Shown: positions 18,816 to 29,114, counted from the first letter of the stretch. The stretch is 64,000 nucleotides of DNA from Wujia chipingensis (GCF_014337155.1 NZ_CP060632.1:1247001-1311000), one strand, 5' to 3'. Numbers and translations are program-made. The notes: generated from the letters alone by a model not told the origin.

Positions 18816-21236
18816 ATGCAGTTTGGTTATTTTGACAATGAGAATCGGGAGTATGTAATTACAAATCCCAAGACACCGGCACCTTGGGCGAACTACTTAG
18901 GCTCCCCGGAATATGGTGCTTTGATTTCAAACAATGCAGGTGGTTACAGTTTCGCAAAGTCTGGTGCGAATGGCAGAATCCTGCGCTATGTATTCAATAA
19001 TTTCGATCAGCCGGGACGTTACATTTACATTCGAGACAATGACAGCAAAGATTACTGGTCTGCATCCTGGCAGCCGGTAGGAAAGAGCCTGGATACGTAT
19101 AAGAGTGAGTGCCATCATGGTATTTCGTATACGAAGATTATGGCAGATTACAGTGATATTCACACAGAGGCATTGTATTATGTGCCATTGAATAAGACAT
19201 ATGAAGTATGGAATCTGAAAGTAACAAACAATGGTTCTGAAAAGAGAAATCTCACCCTGACCGGATATGCAGAATTTACAAACAACAGCAATTATGAGCA
19301 GGATCAGGTGAATCTGCAGTATTCATTATTTATTTCCAGGACAAGCTTTGTAGAAAACCGGATTCGCCAGACGGTGCATGGGAATCTGGATGTACTCGGA
19401 GCTGGTGAGACAGTAGATGATAAGCGTCCGACAGACCGGATCTTCGGACTTGCCGGTGCAGATGTTTCTTCCTATTGTGGGGATAAGGAAGTATTTATTG
19501 GAAGATGTAATGGCTATGGCAATCCGGATGGCGTGGTAAACGGAGATCTTGGAAATGCTTTAAGCTATAATGAAAATTCTTGTGGCGCGCTTTCCACAGT
19601 TGTTGAGCTTATGCCGGGTGAGACAAAGAATATTGCGTTTATCCTTGGATTAAAGGAAAATGATGAGGCAGAAGCTATTATGAACAGCTATACGGATCCA
19701 GCGGATGTCTGTGAGAAGGAACTGGCTGAGTTAAAGACTTACTGGGGTGAGAAATTCTCACATTTCCAGGTACAGACACCAAGCAAGGAATTTGATTCGA
19801 TGATTAATACCTGGCATGCCTATAACTGCTTCATGACATTTATCTGGTCAAGAGCAGCATCATTCATCTATTGTGGACTTCGAAATGGATACGGATATCG
19901 GGATACAGTGCAGGATATTCAGGGAATTATTCATCTGGCACCGGAGATGGCAGCAGATAAGATTCGATTTATGCTTTCGGCACAGGTTGCCAATGGTGGT
20001 GGACTTCCACTTGTGAAGTTCACACACAATGCCGGACATGAGGATACACCGGACGATGCTTCTTATGTGAAGGAGACAGGACATCCGGCATATCGTGCGG
20101 ACGATGCATTGTGGCTCTTTCCAACAATTTATAAATATGTAACAGAAACCGGAAATCTGGCATTTATGGATGAAGTGATTCCTTACGCAAATAAAGATGA
20201 AGGTACGGTGTATGATCATCTGAAACGTGCGATTGATTTCTCTATGAAACATCTTGGCCGACATGGCATGCCGGCAGGACTTTATGCAGACTGGAATGAC
20301 TGCCTGCGGCTTGGAAAAGATGGGGAGTCATCCTTTGTTGCATTGCAGTTTTATTATGCAATGACGATTCTTCGTAAATTCGCTGAGTATAAAAATGATT
20401 CTGAGTACATTTCTTATCTGGATAAGAGCCAGAAAGATCTCTGGAATGTGATTCAGAATCTCTGCTGGAATGAAGACCGATTTATCAGGGGCTTTACAGA
20501 AAAAGGAGAAGTAATCGGTAAAAGAACAGATCCGGAGGCAAATATGTGGTTGAATCCACAGAGTTGGGCGGTTATCAGCGGATTTGCCTCTAAGGCACAG
20601 GCGGAAGCTGCAATGGAGAATGTGTATACGCAGTTAAATACAGCGTTTGGTGCCGTACTTATGGATCCACCATACCATGCGCATGCATTTGATGGCGCTC
20701 TGGCGGTTATCTATAATCAGGGGGTAAAGGAAAATGCGGGAATCTTTTCACAGTCACAGGGCTGGCTGATTCTGGCAGAAGCATTACTTGGACATGGAAA
20801 CCGTGCGTTTGAGTATTATATGGAGAATTCACCGGCAGCTCAGAATGATAAAGCAGAAGTGAGAAAGCTTGAACCTTATTGCTATGGTCAATTTACAGAG
20901 GGTAAGGCAAGTCCTCATTTTGGACGATCCCATGTGCACTGGCTGACGGGAACTGCATCAACAGTTATGGTTGGCAGTGTCGAAGGTATTCTGGGCATGC
21001 GCCCGGATTTCTATGGATTGCGGATAGCACCATCCATCCCGGCAGAATGGGACGGATTTACAGTGGAGAAGGATTTCCGCGGAAAGCATCTCCATATTGA
21101 GGTGAAAAATCCGGGACATGCAGAGTCTGGATTTAAGTGCATGGAAATCAATGGTCAGACTATCTTCAATAATTATGTGAAAGACGAGTGGCTTATGTCA
21201 AACGGGGATAATATAATCACATTATATATGTCATAG
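18816..21236 (+). CDS. GH94 cellobiose phosphorylase-like enzyme
   Basis: An 806-residue protein, close to the usual ~810 of cellobiose phosphorylases. It lacks a signal peptide, fitting a cytoplasmic enzyme. Residues 1-280 form the N-terminal beta-sandwich (PAPWANYLGSPEYGA, GGYSFAKSGANGRILRY). The (alpha/alpha)6 barrel carries FIWSRAASFIYCGLRNGYGYRD and the catalytic-acid region YADWNDCLRLG near residue 490. GH94 enzymes cleave cellobiose with inorganic phosphate to glucose-1-phosphate and glucose, saving ATP. The DWNDC motif favours cellobiose over chitobiose, but substrate is inferred. The ATG at 18816 is preceded by AAAGGAGA. It converges with the AraC regulator gene, and a close paralogue begins at 62255. 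Confidence 0.92.
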   Translation: MQFGYFDNENREYVITNPKTPAPWANYLGSPEYGALISNNAGGYSFAKSGANGRILRYVFNNFDQPGRYIYIRDNDSKDYWSASWQPVGKSLDTYKSECHHGISYTKIMADYSDIHTEALYYVPLNKTYEVWNLKVTNNGSEKRNLTLTGYAEFTNNSNYEQDQVNLQYSLFISRTSFVENRIRQTVHGNLDVLGAGETVDDKRPTDRIFGLAGADVSSYCGDKEVFIGRCNGYGNPDGVVNGDLGNALSYNENSCGALSTVVELMPGETKNIAFILGLKENDEAEAIMNSYTDPADVCEKELAELKTYWGEKFSHFQVQTPSKEFDSMINTWHAYNCFMTFIWSRAASFIYCGLRNGYGYRDTVQDIQGIIHLAPEMAADKIRFMLSAQVANGGGLPLVKFTHNAGHEDTPDDASYVKETGHPAYRADDALWLFPTIYKYVTETGNLAFMDEVIPYANKDEGTVYDHLKRAIDFSMKHLGRHGMPAGLYADWNDCLRLGKDGESSFVALQFYYAMTILRKFAEYKNDSEYISYLDKSQKDLWNVIQNLCWNEDRFIRGFTEKGEVIGKRTDPEANMWLNPQSWAVISGFASKAQAEAAMENVYTQLNTAFGAVLMDPPYHAHAFDGALAVIYNQGVKENAGIFSQSQGWLILAEALLGHGNRAFEYYMENSPAAQNDKAEVRKLEPYCYGQFTEGKASPHFGRSHVHWLTGTASTVMVGSVEGILGMRPDFYGLRIAPSIPAEWDGFTVEKDFRGKHLHIEVKNPGHAESGFKCMEINGQTIFNNYVKDEWLMSNGDNIITLYMS

Positions 21237-21239
21237 ATT

Positions 21240-21986
21240 TTACCGGTCAGGCAGACCGGAGGCGTTCAGATTTAGGGACTGGTACCGTTTTGGTGTCAGT
21301 CCTGTCTGTTTTTTGAAGACCTCTGAGAAGTAGCTTTGATCTGAAAATGCAAGGATCGAAGCAATTTCAGCCGCGGAATAGGAAGAGTGAAGCAGCATAT
21401 TTTTGGCAGTTTCAATCTTTGTCTGCTGGATATAGTCGCTGACAGTCATACCGGTTTCCTTGTGGAAAAGACGGGAAAGATAGGATGAATTCAGTCCGGT
21501 CAGTTCTGAAAGATTTGCAAGTGTGATTTTTGTATGTAGGTGGTCATAAATATAATCAATACATCTGGCTACTGGTTTTGATGTAATCTTTTTCTTTCGC
21601 AGATTTTTCATGCGGCCGGTGTAGTCCAGGCATGCGGTTGTGTGCAGTTCATCGAGTTCATCCATCGAATTTGCACGGTCTGCTGTGTGGATATAAAAAT
21701 CGCTCAGGCTGTAGGAAGTGGACAAATCCAGACCACCTTCGATACAGTAGCGGGCAAGCATAGCCATTGTGATTGCAAAATGATATTTCAGGCTTTGCAG
21801 AGGGGTGTCGGATAGTTCGCCCAATCCTTTTTTGTGGCTGATCTTTGCCTGACAAAGCTCATTTACCTTCTCAATGTTTCCGGATTTGATGGTTGTATAA
21901 AATTCTAATTCCGGATCGTACTGTGCACGTAGTACAGCTTCGTCCTTATATATGTAATCACGGTATATTTTATTGCTTATTTTCAT
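21240..21986 (-). CDS. AraC-family transcriptional regulator
   Basis: A 248-residue protein with a C-terminal AraC/XylS double helix-turn-helix in residues ~140-240. It includes KITLANLSELTGLNSSYLS (first HTH) and AEIASILAFSDQSYFSEVF (second HTH), plus GLTPKRYQ. The N-terminal half has no cupin motif that I recognise and probably binds a ligand. It converges on the GH94 gene with stop codons only three bases apart, so a local regulator of cellobiose or oligosaccharide use is likely (inference). The ATG at 21986 follows GGGGTG. Confidence 0.9.
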   Translation of the reverse strand: MKISNKIYRDYIYKDEAVLRAQYDPELEFYTTIKSGNIEKVNELCQAKISHKKGLGELSDTPLQSLKYHFAITMAMLARYCIEGGLDLSTSYSLSDFYIHTADRANSMDELDELHTTACLDYTGRMKNLRKKKITSKPVARCIDYIYDHLHTKITLANLSELTGLNSSYLSRLFHKETGMTVSDYIQQTKIETAKNMLLHSSYSAAEIASILAFSDQSYFSEVFKKQTGLTPKRYQSLNLNASGLPDR

Positions 21987-22174
21987 GGTAACACCCCATT
22001 GATATATGTTCGTTATTTTTTTTAGTGATTTCGGAAAATATTTAACGTAATTATAGCAGAGAATCTGATTTAGAACAATCGAACAAAATGCAACAAATAA
22101 TTGCTTTACTTTGCATTATGTATAGGGTACAATTTTTACAGCGCATTGTTTCAAATACATTTAGAAAATAAAAA

Positions 22175-22255
22175 TGAACAAACGTTCGAATTCCTTGTTG
22201 ACTTTTCGAACAGAAGTGTAGTATAGTAGAAGAAACAAAAACGAACATATGTTTT
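22175..22255 (+). promoter_or_regulatory. LexA (DinR)-type SOS boxes upstream of recA
   Basis: Two matches to the Firmicute LexA consensus CGAAC-N4-GTTCG: TGAACAAACGTTCG at 22175-22188 (GAAC-N4-GTTC is perfect) and CGAACATATGTTTT at 22242-22255 (right arm one mismatch). They flank the recA promoter, so LexA should repress recA until DNA damage. A weaker half-match, GATATATGTTCG, occurs at 22001-22012 near the araC-type gene. Confidence 0.85.
22198..22227 (+). promoter_or_regulatory. Promoter of recA
   Basis: TTGACT at 22198-22203, an 18-nt spacer, then TATAGT at 22222-22227. It lies between two LexA-type boxes. Confidence 0.75.
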
Positions 22256-22290
22256 GATAACATAGATGGAAGATAATGGAGGTTTATGGT

Positions 22291-23319
22291 ATGGCAAGTG
22301 AAGAAAAGATGAAAGCATTAGATGCAGCGCTGGCGCAGATCGAGAAGCAGTATGGTAAGGGTTCTGTGATGAAGCTCGGAGATCAGTCTGCAAATATGGG
22401 AATTGATGTAGTTCCGACCGGCTCTCTGAGTCTGGATCTGGCACTCGGACTTGGCGGTATGCCAAGAGGTCGTATTATTGAGATTTATGGTCCAGAATCA
22501 AGTGGTAAGACAACCGTTGCATTGCATGTGGTTGCTGAAGTACAGAAGATGGGTGGTATTGCAGGCTTTATTGATGCAGAGCATGCACTCGACCCAACGT
22601 ATGCAGCGCATATAGGTGTCGATATTGATAACCTGTATATTTCACAGCCGGATAATGGCGAGCAGGCACTGGAGATTACAGAGACGATGGTTCGTTCCGG
22701 TGCGGTTGATGTAATTATTGTGGACTCTGTAGCGGCCCTTGTACCGAAGGCAGAGATTGACGGCGAGATGGGAGATTCTCATGTTGGATTACATGCGAGA
22801 CTGATGTCTCAGGCACTCCGAAAACTGACTGGTATTATCAGCAAGTCTAATTGTGTGGTGATCTTTATCAACCAGCTTCGTGAGAAAGTAGGTGTGATGT
22901 TTGGTAACCCGGAGACGACAACCGGTGGTCGTGCATTGAAGTTCTACGCATCTGTCCGTCTGGATGTGCGCCGGATTGAGACATTGAAGGTTGGCGGAGA
23001 AGTTGTTGGTAACCGTACAAGAGTCAAGGTTGTAAAGAATAAGGTTGCACCTCCATTCAAGGAAGCAGAGTTTGATATTATGTTTGGTAAGGGTATCTCC
23101 AAGGAAGGCGATATTCTGGATCTGGCTGTTTTGCACGATATCATCAACAAAGCAGGTGCATGGTACTCTTACAATGGTGAGAAGATCGGACAGGGACGTG
23201 AGAATACGAAGCTTTATCTTGCAAATAATCCAGAAGTGATGGAAGAGATTGAGCAGCAGGTACGGAATAAGTGTGGGATTGGCGTAGATGCAGAACAGAC
23301 AGAGAGCGAAGAGTCATAA
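22291..23319 (+). CDS. recA: Recombinase RecA
   Basis: A 342-residue RecA, standard length. It drives homologous strand exchange and triggers LexA self-cleavage. Walker [10 protein letters not shown] is near residue 67, then IDAEHALDP, the Walker B-type [12 protein letters not shown], and [21 protein letters not shown] (loop L2 region). The start is ATG 22291 (MASEEK), 7 nt after GGAGGT; the upstream in-frame ATG 22276 overlaps that site and is unlikely. recX overlaps its 3' end. Confidence 0.98.
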   Translation: MASEEKMKALDAALAQIEKQYGKGSVMKLGDQSANMGIDVVPTGSLSLDLALGLGGMPRGRIIEIYGPESSGKTTVALHVVAEVQKMGGIAGFIDAEHALDPTYAAHIGVDIDNLYISQPDNGEQALEITETMVRSGAVDVIIVDSVAALVPKAEIDGEMGDSHVGLHARLMSQALRKLTGIISKSNCVVIFINQLREKVGVMFGNPETTTGGRALKFYASVRLDVRRIETLKVGGEVVGNRTRVKVVKNKVAPPFKEAEFDIMFGKGISKEGDILDLAVLHDIINKAGAWYSYNGEKIGQGRENTKLYLANNPEVMEEIEQQVRNKCGIGVDAEQTESEES

Positions 23320-23782
23320 GCAACCAACTACATACAGTGCATTTGATACAGCAATTTATTATCTTACCTTCCGGGATCGCTCCCGGAAGGAGCTTTGTGA
23401 CAAGCTGGCAGAAAAAGGATATGAGGAAGCAGAGATTGCAGAGGCAGTCGAGAAACTGATGTCCTATGGATACATTGATGATGAACGATATGCCTCATCG
23501 TATATTCGGAATCAGATGCGTGCAAAAGGCAGACGAAGAATCACAATGGAGCTTTCCGGTAAAGGTGTAGATTCAGAGATGACACGTGAATTATGCATGG
23601 AACTGGTGCCTGATGAAGCGGAAACCATCTATGATTTACTGGAAAGACGTTATGGTAACTTAGATTTTTCGGATGAAGGACAGATGCGGCGTATGTATTC
23701 CTTTTTTGCACGTCGTGGATTTAAGTATGAGGATATTCGCAGAGCGGTGTCAGAATATAGAAAAAATATTGAAAAAATATAG
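23288..23782 (+). CDS. recX: Regulatory protein RecX
   Basis: A 164-residue RecX, the negative regulator of RecA filaments. Three-helix repeat units are visible: [38 protein letters not shown], and [19 protein letters not shown] near the C terminus. The start at ATG 23288 lies inside the recA 3' end (32-nt overlap), which suggests coupled expression; an internal start is possible because no strong ribosome-binding site is seen there. Confidence 0.92.
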   Translation: MQNRQRAKSHKQPTTYSAFDTAIYYLTFRDRSRKELCDKLAEKGYEEAEIAEAVEKLMSYGYIDDERYASSYIRNQMRAKGRRRITMELSGKGVDSEMTRELCMELVPDEAETIYDLLERRYGNLDFSDEGQMRRMYSFFARRGFKYEDIRRAVSEYRKNIEKI

Positions 23783-23833
23783 AAAAGTAATCTATTTTTT
23801 CTTACAATTTGCATAAAAAAAGTAAAGTATTCC

Positions 23834-23860
23834 TTGACACTAGTATAAAAAAAGTATAAT
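23834..23860 (+). promoter_or_regulatory. Candidate promoter of rny
   Basis: TTGACA at 23834-23839 and TATAAT at 23855-23860. The spacer is 15 nt, shorter than the usual 17, so strength is uncertain. Confidence 0.5.
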
Positions 23861-23911
23861 ATTTAAGTGTTGTAGTTATGCAATAAAACTAAATAAGGAG
23901 GTGCTCCTGAG

Positions 23912-25474
23912 TTGTCAGACGAAGCAATCAAGTATGTGATTTTCGCTGTAATACTCGTGGTTGCAATTCTCGTTACCTGGTTTTTAGCTATTGCGTATCG
24001 TAAAAATGTGGCAGAGGCAAAGCTTGGTAAGGCAGAGGATAAGGCTAGAGAGATTATAGATGAAGCACTGAAAGCTGCGGAGGCAAAGAAACGTGAGACA
24101 CTTCTTGAGGCGAAGGAAGAAGCCATGAAGACGAAGAATGAGATTGACAAAGAAGTCAAGGATCGTCGGAATGAGCTTCAGCGCATGGAAAAGCGTGTTC
24201 TTTCCAGAGAGGAAAATCTCGACCGGAAGACCGAAGCCGTAGAGAAGAAAGAAGCTTCATTATCACGTAAAGAGGCAGAACTCACGAAGCTGAAGCAGGA
24301 AGTTTCAGATTTGGAAGCAAAAAGAACTCAGGAACTGGAAAGAATTTCCGGATTAACCTCTGAACAAGCAAAGGAATACTTATTAAAGACTGTTGAAGAC
24401 GAAGTAAAGCATGAAACAGCAGTCATGATCAAAGAATTAGAAACACGAGCAAAAGAAGAAGCAGATAAGAAGGCAAAGGATTACGTTGTGACAGCTATTC
24501 AGAAGTGTGCTGTTGATCATGTATCAGAGACAACGATTTCCTTAGTACAGTTGCCTAACGATGAGATGAAGGGAAGAATCATTGGTCGTGAAGGACGAAA
24601 CATTCGTACTTTAGAGACTATGACAGGTGTTGATTTAATTATTGATGATACACCGGAAGCAGTTTTGCTTTCAAGTTTTGATCCGGTTCGTAGAGAAGTA
24701 GCCAGAATCGCACTTGAAAAGCTGATTGTGGATGGAAGAATCCATCCGGCACGTATTGAAGAGATGGTCGAGAAGGCTCAGAAAGAGGTCGAGACTATGA
24801 TGCGTGAAGAGGGAGAGGCTGCAACCCTGGAAGTCGGTGTACATGGCTTACATCCTGAACTGATACGTCTTCTTGGTAAGATGAAGTTCAGAACAAGTTA
24901 TGGACAGAATGCATTGAAGCATTCTATTGAGGTAGCTCATTTGTCCGGTTTGCTTGCCGGAGAGCTTGGGCTTGATGTTCGTGTAGCAAAGCGTGCAGGT
25001 TTGTTACATGATATCGGAAAATCTATTGATCATGATGCAGGTATGGAAGGTTCTCACGTATCCATTGGTGTTGATCTTTGTAGAAAGTACAAAGAGTCGG
25101 CAACGATTATCAACGCTGTTGAGGCACACCACGGGGATGTAGAACCACAGAGTTTGATCGCATGTATTGTACAGGCTGCAGATGCTATATCTGCTGCACG
25201 TCCAGGTGCAAGACGCGAGACGTTGGAGACATATACAACACGTCTGAAGTCCTTGGAAGACATTGCCAATGGATTTAAGGGTGTTGATAAGACTTTTGCT
25301 ATTCAGGCGGGACGAGAAATTCGAGTAATGGTAGTTCCAGAGCAGGTAACAGATGCGGATATGGTATTACTCGCACGGGATATCTCAAAGAAGATTGAAT
25401 CAGAACTTGAGTATCCGGGCACAATCAAGGTAAACTTGATCCGAGAGTCAAGAGTAACCGATTACGCAAAGTAA
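23912..25474 (+). CDS. rny: Ribonuclease Y
   Basis: A 520-residue endoribonuclease that initiates mRNA decay at the membrane. It has an N-terminal transmembrane helix (residues ~6-27), a long charged coiled coil (~30-190), a KH domain with [15 protein letters not shown] near 220, and an HD phosphohydrolase domain with [12 protein letters not shown] near 363. The start is an uncommon TTG at 23912, well placed after AAGGAGG. A terminator follows the gene. Confidence 0.97.
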   Translation: MSDEAIKYVIFAVILVVAILVTWFLAIAYRKNVAEAKLGKAEDKAREIIDEALKAAEAKKRETLLEAKEEAMKTKNEIDKEVKDRRNELQRMEKRVLSREENLDRKTEAVEKKEASLSRKEAELTKLKQEVSDLEAKRTQELERISGLTSEQAKEYLLKTVEDEVKHETAVMIKELETRAKEEADKKAKDYVVTAIQKCAVDHVSETTISLVQLPNDEMKGRIIGREGRNIRTLETMTGVDLIIDDTPEAVLLSSFDPVRREVARIALEKLIVDGRIHPARIEEMVEKAQKEVETMMREEGEAATLEVGVHGLHPELIRLLGKMKFRTSYGQNALKHSIEVAHLSGLLAGELGLDVRVAKRAGLLHDIGKSIDHDAGMEGSHVSIGVDLCRKYKESATIINAVEAHHGDVEPQSLIACIVQAADAISAARPGARRETLETYTTRLKSLEDIANGFKGVDKTFAIQAGREIRVMVVPEQVTDADMVLLARDISKKIESELEYPGTIKVNLIRESRVTDYAK

Positions 25475-25498
25475 TTATTTGTTATCAATGAAATTCGT

Positions 25499-25540
25499 GG
25501 AAAGTATTGAGAATACAAGTTTTCAATACTTTCCTTTTTT
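25499..25540 (+). terminator. Terminator after rny
   Basis: A perfect 12-bp stem GGAAAGTATTGA/TCAATACTTTCC (25499-25510 and 25523-25534) is followed by six T's. Confidence 0.93.
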
Positions 25541-25667
25541 GTTTATTTCCTGTATTATATATAGAGATATAAAGCAATCGCGTGCGAAACAAATTATGAA
25601 TGATGAAATGTATTTATTATGATTATATGGACGATGCGGAATAAAGTGGATAGAAAGGGACATAAAT

Positions 25668-26222
25668 ATGGTTGAATTTAAAAGAAAAAGCTTGGAATTA
25701 TTATATGATGCGAAGATTGTAGCGCTGTATAAGGATGTGTTGGAGACACCGGATGGTGGAGAGGTTGTATATGATCTGATTAAACATAAATCCGGCGGTG
25801 GAGCAGGTATTCTGCTTGTAGACGAGGAAGAGTACACATATCTGGTGCGTCAGTACCGTAATTCCTTAGATGCAGTGGATCTGGAAATCCCGGCAGGGGG
25901 ATATAGCTTCCATGGAGAATCCGGTGAGACATGTGCGTTACGGGAAGCAGAGGAGGAGACTGGATGGATTCCGCAGGATATCTATCATGTGAGCAATATG
26001 ATTTCTTCGGTTGGAACCTTTGATGAGAAGACGGATGTCTATATTGGATGCAATTTGAAGAAAGGCAAGCGGCATTTAGATCCGACGGAATTTATCGAGA
26101 TTGTTCGAGTACCTATGGAAGAAGCACGCGAGATGATTTATTCGGGTAAGATTGTAGATAGTAAGACGATTGTCGCGATTCTTGCTTATTATGATAAGAA
26201 GAGTCGAGGAATATTTAAGTAG
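25668..26222 (+). CDS. Nudix hydrolase, ADP-ribose pyrophosphatase type
   Basis: A 184-residue protein with a perfect Nudix box (G-x5-E-x7-RE-A-x-EE-x-G): it runs from GGYSFHGE near residue 76 through REAEEETGW. This family hydrolyses nucleoside diphosphates linked to another group. The position before a SpoIIM-like gene and xerD matches nudF in Bacillus, which supports ADP-ribose pyrophosphatase. The ATG at 25668 follows AAAGGGA. Confidence 0.9.
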   Translation: MVEFKRKSLELLYDAKIVALYKDVLETPDGGEVVYDLIKHKSGGGAGILLVDEEEYTYLVRQYRNSLDAVDLEIPAGGYSFHGESGETCALREAEEETGWIPQDIYHVSNMISSVGTFDEKTDVYIGCNLKKGKRHLDPTEFIEIVRVPMEEAREMIYSGKIVDSKTIVAILAYYDKKSRGIFK

Positions 26223-26237
26223 ACAGGCACATATGCT

Positions 26238-26268
26238 TTAGGGAGTGAGCAATCATTCCCTAATTTTT
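26238..26268 (+). terminator. Terminator after the nudix gene
   Basis: Stem TTAGGGA...TCCCTAA with an inner TGA/TCA pair (26238-26263), followed by five T's. It precedes the SpoIIM-like gene closely, so read-through may occur. Confidence 0.65.
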
Positions 26269-26289
26269 ATGCAGTAGGAGTATAAGGCA

Positions 26290-26838
26290 ATGCCATATGA
26301 AAGTGAAAAACTGAAAAGCCGCGTATTTTATTATCTGTGCATGGTGCTGGCAGGTTGTATATTAGCCAATATCGTGCTGCGATGCGATCGGGATCTGCAG
26401 GTGTTTATACTGCCATTTGCGGACAGCAGTCGGTTAGCCGGGGTATCCGTGCAGCAGACGTTGTTTTATGTGTTGTTACAGCGGACGAAACAGGTGGCTG
26501 TTGTGTACCTGCTGTATAAGGTGTTTCCGCCCAAGGCAGTCTTCTCGATCGGGATGAGTGCGTTGTTATTTTTATTTGGATTTGTAATCAGTTGTCAGAT
26601 GTTTTATCTGGGACTTTCGGGTGTATGGTTTCTGCTGCTATGCCTGTTTCCGCATTATCTGATCTATCTTGGAATGTTGTATTATCTGGCGGCAGAGGCA
26701 CGCAAGGTTGGAGAGGATAAGAACAAAAAGAGGATGGCGGCGATGATTCTAATTTTGACGTTTTTTGTCGGAATTCTATCCGAGAGTATTCTTTCAAAAA
26801 TTTTTTTAAAAAATTTTCTCCAATATATAGGCATGTAA
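26290..26838 (+). CDS. SpoIIM-like integral membrane protein
   Basis: A 182-residue membrane protein with about four to five hydrophobic helices: residues ~14-30, 56-75, 85-105, 110-135 and 150-170. It has no catalytic motif. I call it SpoIIM-like because it sits between the nudix gene and xerD, the position of spoIIM in Bacillus. SpoIIM is part of the DMP complex (SpoIID, SpoIIM, SpoIIP) for engulfment. Sequence similarity could not be checked, and the protein is shorter than the ~214-residue Bacillus form. Confidence 0.55.
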   Translation: MPYESEKLKSRVFYYLCMVLAGCILANIVLRCDRDLQVFILPFADSSRLAGVSVQQTLFYVLLQRTKQVAVVYLLYKVFPPKAVFSIGMSALLFLFGFVISCQMFYLGLSGVWFLLLCLFPHYLIYLGMLYYLAAEARKVGEDKNKKRMAAMILILTFFVGILSESILSKIFLKNFLQYIGM

Positions 26839-26912
26839 AAACGTGCATTTCAACATATTGTAGAAATGTTACAAAATGTTACAAATATTGAAAAAATGTG
26901 AAAAAATTATGT

Positions 26913-26941
26913 TTGATTTTAGCTGAAATAGTAATTATAAT
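26913..26941 (+). promoter_or_regulatory. Promoter of xerD
   Basis: TTGATT at 26913-26918, a 17-nt spacer, and TATAAT at 26936-26941. It lies about 70 nt ahead of the xerD start. Confidence 0.7.
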
Positions 26942-27010
26942 GTAATAGATAAAGGCGAAAAGCAGTCGGAAAAGGTTGCATTTTGTCGAGGGAATGGAAG
27001 GACTTTGGGT

Positions 27011-27898
27011 ATGGAAACACAGATTGAGAATTACATTGATTACTTGAATAGCGTGAAGCATGCAAGTGCGAATACGATTGCATCCTATCGGAGAGATTTG
27101 AAGAAGATGAGCCGCTTTTTTGCGGACAGACAGTGTACGGATGTGCGTGAGCTTCGGGGAACGGATTTGAATTCGTATGTATTGGATATGGAAAGTCAAG
27201 GCATGTCCACAGCGACGATATCCAGAAGCATTGCAAGTATGAAATCGTTTTTTCTATATCTGTTGAAGCAGGGGGAAATCACAGAAGATTATGCGGATGC
27301 ATTGAAGCCGCCAAAGATCGAGAAGAAAGCACCTGAGACGCTTTCCATTGAGGAAATCAATCTGCTCTTAGATCAGCCATCACGCCTGACACCAAAGGAG
27401 ATCCGGGACAAGGCAATGCTGGAGCTTCTGTATGCGACTGGCATGCGTGTATCAGAACTTATAAATTTAAAGATCACAGATGTAAATCTGACGATGAATT
27501 ATATTTTATGCCGGGATGTATCGAAGGAGCGTGTCATTCCAATCGAGAATGTAGCGAAGATGGCACTGGAGAACTATATCAAGTCGGTACGGGAATCCAT
27601 CAGTCATGGAAGTATGTTCCTCTTTACGAATATGAAGGGACAGCCGATGACGAGACAGGGCTTTTGGAAACTGATCAAGGCATATGCAGCAAAGGCTGGT
27701 ATCGACAAGGATATCACACCGCATATGATCCGTCATTCCTTTGCATCACATCTGGTATCAAATGGTGCCGATTTGAAGGCGGTACAGGAGATGCTTGGAC
27801 ATTCGGATATTTCGACCACGCAGATTTATCTGCGCAGTAGACAGAGCAAGTTGAAGGAAGAATATGAGAAAGCACATCCACGTGCAAAGATGGCGTGA
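27011..27898 (+). CDS. xerD: Site-specific tyrosine recombinase XerD
   Basis: A 295-residue tyrosine recombinase. It resolves chromosome dimers with XerC at dif sites. Residues ~1-90 form the SAM-like core-binding domain; the catalytic domain has Arg in ATGMRVSEL near 143, HMIRHSF near 237 (H-x-x-R-H), GHSDIS and the nucleophile Tyr in STTQIYLR near 271. The start is ATG 27011, 8 nt after GGAAGGA; a TTG at 27005 is less likely. Its identity as XerD rather than another Xer is supported by the nudix/SpoIIM-like context. Confidence 0.93.
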   Translation: METQIENYIDYLNSVKHASANTIASYRRDLKKMSRFFADRQCTDVRELRGTDLNSYVLDMESQGMSTATISRSIASMKSFFLYLLKQGEITEDYADALKPPKIEKKAPETLSIEEINLLLDQPSRLTPKEIRDKAMLELLYATGMRVSELINLKITDVNLTMNYILCRDVSKERVIPIENVAKMALENYIKSVRESISHGSMFLFTNMKGQPMTRQGFWKLIKAYAAKAGIDKDITPHMIRHSFASHLVSNGADLKAVQEMLGHSDISTTQIYLRSRQSKLKEEYEKAHPRAKMA

Positions 27899-27957
27899 AA
27901 GCCATATAAAAATGAAATCAAAATAGAAAGATAAAATTTCATAGATGAAATAAAAAG

Positions 27958-28005
27958 AGAAAACCTCATTATCAGAGAAGAAATATCTGGTAATGAGGTT
28001 TTCTT
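27958..28005. terminator. Bidirectional terminator between xerD and the SGNH gene
   Basis: A long stem AGAAAACCTCATTA-CAGA / TCTG-TAATGAGGTTTTCT (27958-27976 and 27986-28004), with A's on one side and T's on the other. It serves the convergent xerD and SGNH genes. Confidence 0.9.
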
Positions 28006-28052
28006 GCGGTGTTGCATCTGACAATACAGCATTTAGAATCTAAAATGAGTTA

Positions 28053-29114
28053 CTACTTGTTTTGCAGGTTTGTAAATACGCTGTCACTGACACCATGTTT
28101 CAACAGGTATGCCTCCCACAGGGAATAGTATTGTGCCTGTAGATGGATACCATCGTTGGAATAATCGGCTTTAACACCCATTGGAACATCGCCGTCCATA
28201 TCACAGACGCAGGTGTTCATATCAAGGTAGAAGATACGCTGTCCGTCTGCGTATTCTGCAACCAGAGCATTTCTGCAATCCACATTGTCGTTGTTGTACA
28301 CATCTGAGTTATCTGCGTAGCTCTGTGTAACATGCATCATACCCATCACAAAGATTACGGCATCTGGTTGTAATTCCTGAATCTGATCCAACACTTTCTT
28401 GTACTGTGCCTGATAATCTTTGGCGTAGCCGCTTCCAAGCTCATTGACACCACACATGAGGAAGATTTTTTTGTACTGTTTTGTGGCAAGCACATTTGGA
28501 ATTGTTTCGCCGTTTGCCATTGTTTTATCCATCAGATCCCAGATGGAAACACCATCTTTGTAGTAGAAATCAGCCGTTGTTTTGGTGCGGAGCGTACCAT
28601 AGTCATGTAGTCCCTCAATACGGGAATCCCCGATAAAGGCTGCATCGTTAAAGTAGTCAGTATTTACAGTGATATAATCGTAGTTGGTTGTCTGTGCCAC
28701 ACGGTCATTATCGTCGTAATAAGCAGAGCGTGCCTTACGCATTGGAACTGTGATATAGGTCGTTGGAATCGGTTCGCTTCCATCGGTGCTGACTGCATCC
28801 GAAGAGGTCGCCGGTGCATCGGTTGATGTCGCGGCAGGAATAGGATTGGAATCTGCGTCTGTACCGGTTGCCGTCGTGTCATCGGAAGGTTTCTTTGTGT
28901 CATCTTTTTTCACAAATGGATCTTCTTTGATCATGGCAGACATAAAGAGCGTATGATCCTTGGAAATCCGCAGCTTGTATTCGCCACCCATAGCACCGAC
29001 AAGGGCATATAAAGTATAGCCGATGACGGAAAGCAGGATCAGGGATACAAGCGGACATTCCCGCAGGAAATCCCAGATTGTTTTCGGTTGTTTTCGCTTT
29101 TTGTTATTATTCAT
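28053..29114 (-). CDS. SGNH/GDSL-type hydrolase, membrane-anchored
   Basis: A 353-residue protein. Residues ~18-40 form a membrane anchor (PLVSLILLSVIGYTLYALVG), followed by a Thr/Ala/Asp-rich linker (~65-120) and an extracellular SGNH hydrolase domain: AAFIGDSRIEGL (block I Ser), LMCGVNELG (block III, Glu in place of Asn-Asp), and NDGIHLQAQYY (block V, Asp/His). Such enzymes O-acetylate or deacetylate carbohydrates. The gene is just after the MBOAT gene, as in acyl-transfer cassettes. The ATG at 29114 is favoured over ATGs at 29120 and 29123 because AAGG lies 9 nt before it. Confidence 0.87.
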   Translation of the reverse strand: MNNNKKRKQPKTIWDFLRECPLVSLILLSVIGYTLYALVGAMGGEYKLRISKDHTLFMSAMIKEDPFVKKDDTKKPSDDTTATGTDADSNPIPAATSTDAPATSSDAVSTDGSEPIPTTYITVPMRKARSAYYDDNDRVAQTTNYDYITVNTDYFNDAAFIGDSRIEGLHDYGTLRTKTTADFYYKDGVSIWDLMDKTMANGETIPNVLATKQYKKIFLMCGVNELGSGYAKDYQAQYKKVLDQIQELQPDAVIFVMGMMHVTQSYADNSDVYNNDNVDCRNALVAEYADGQRIFYLDMNTCVCDMDGDVPMGVKADYSNDGIHLQAQYYSLWEAYLLKHGVSDSVFTNLQNK

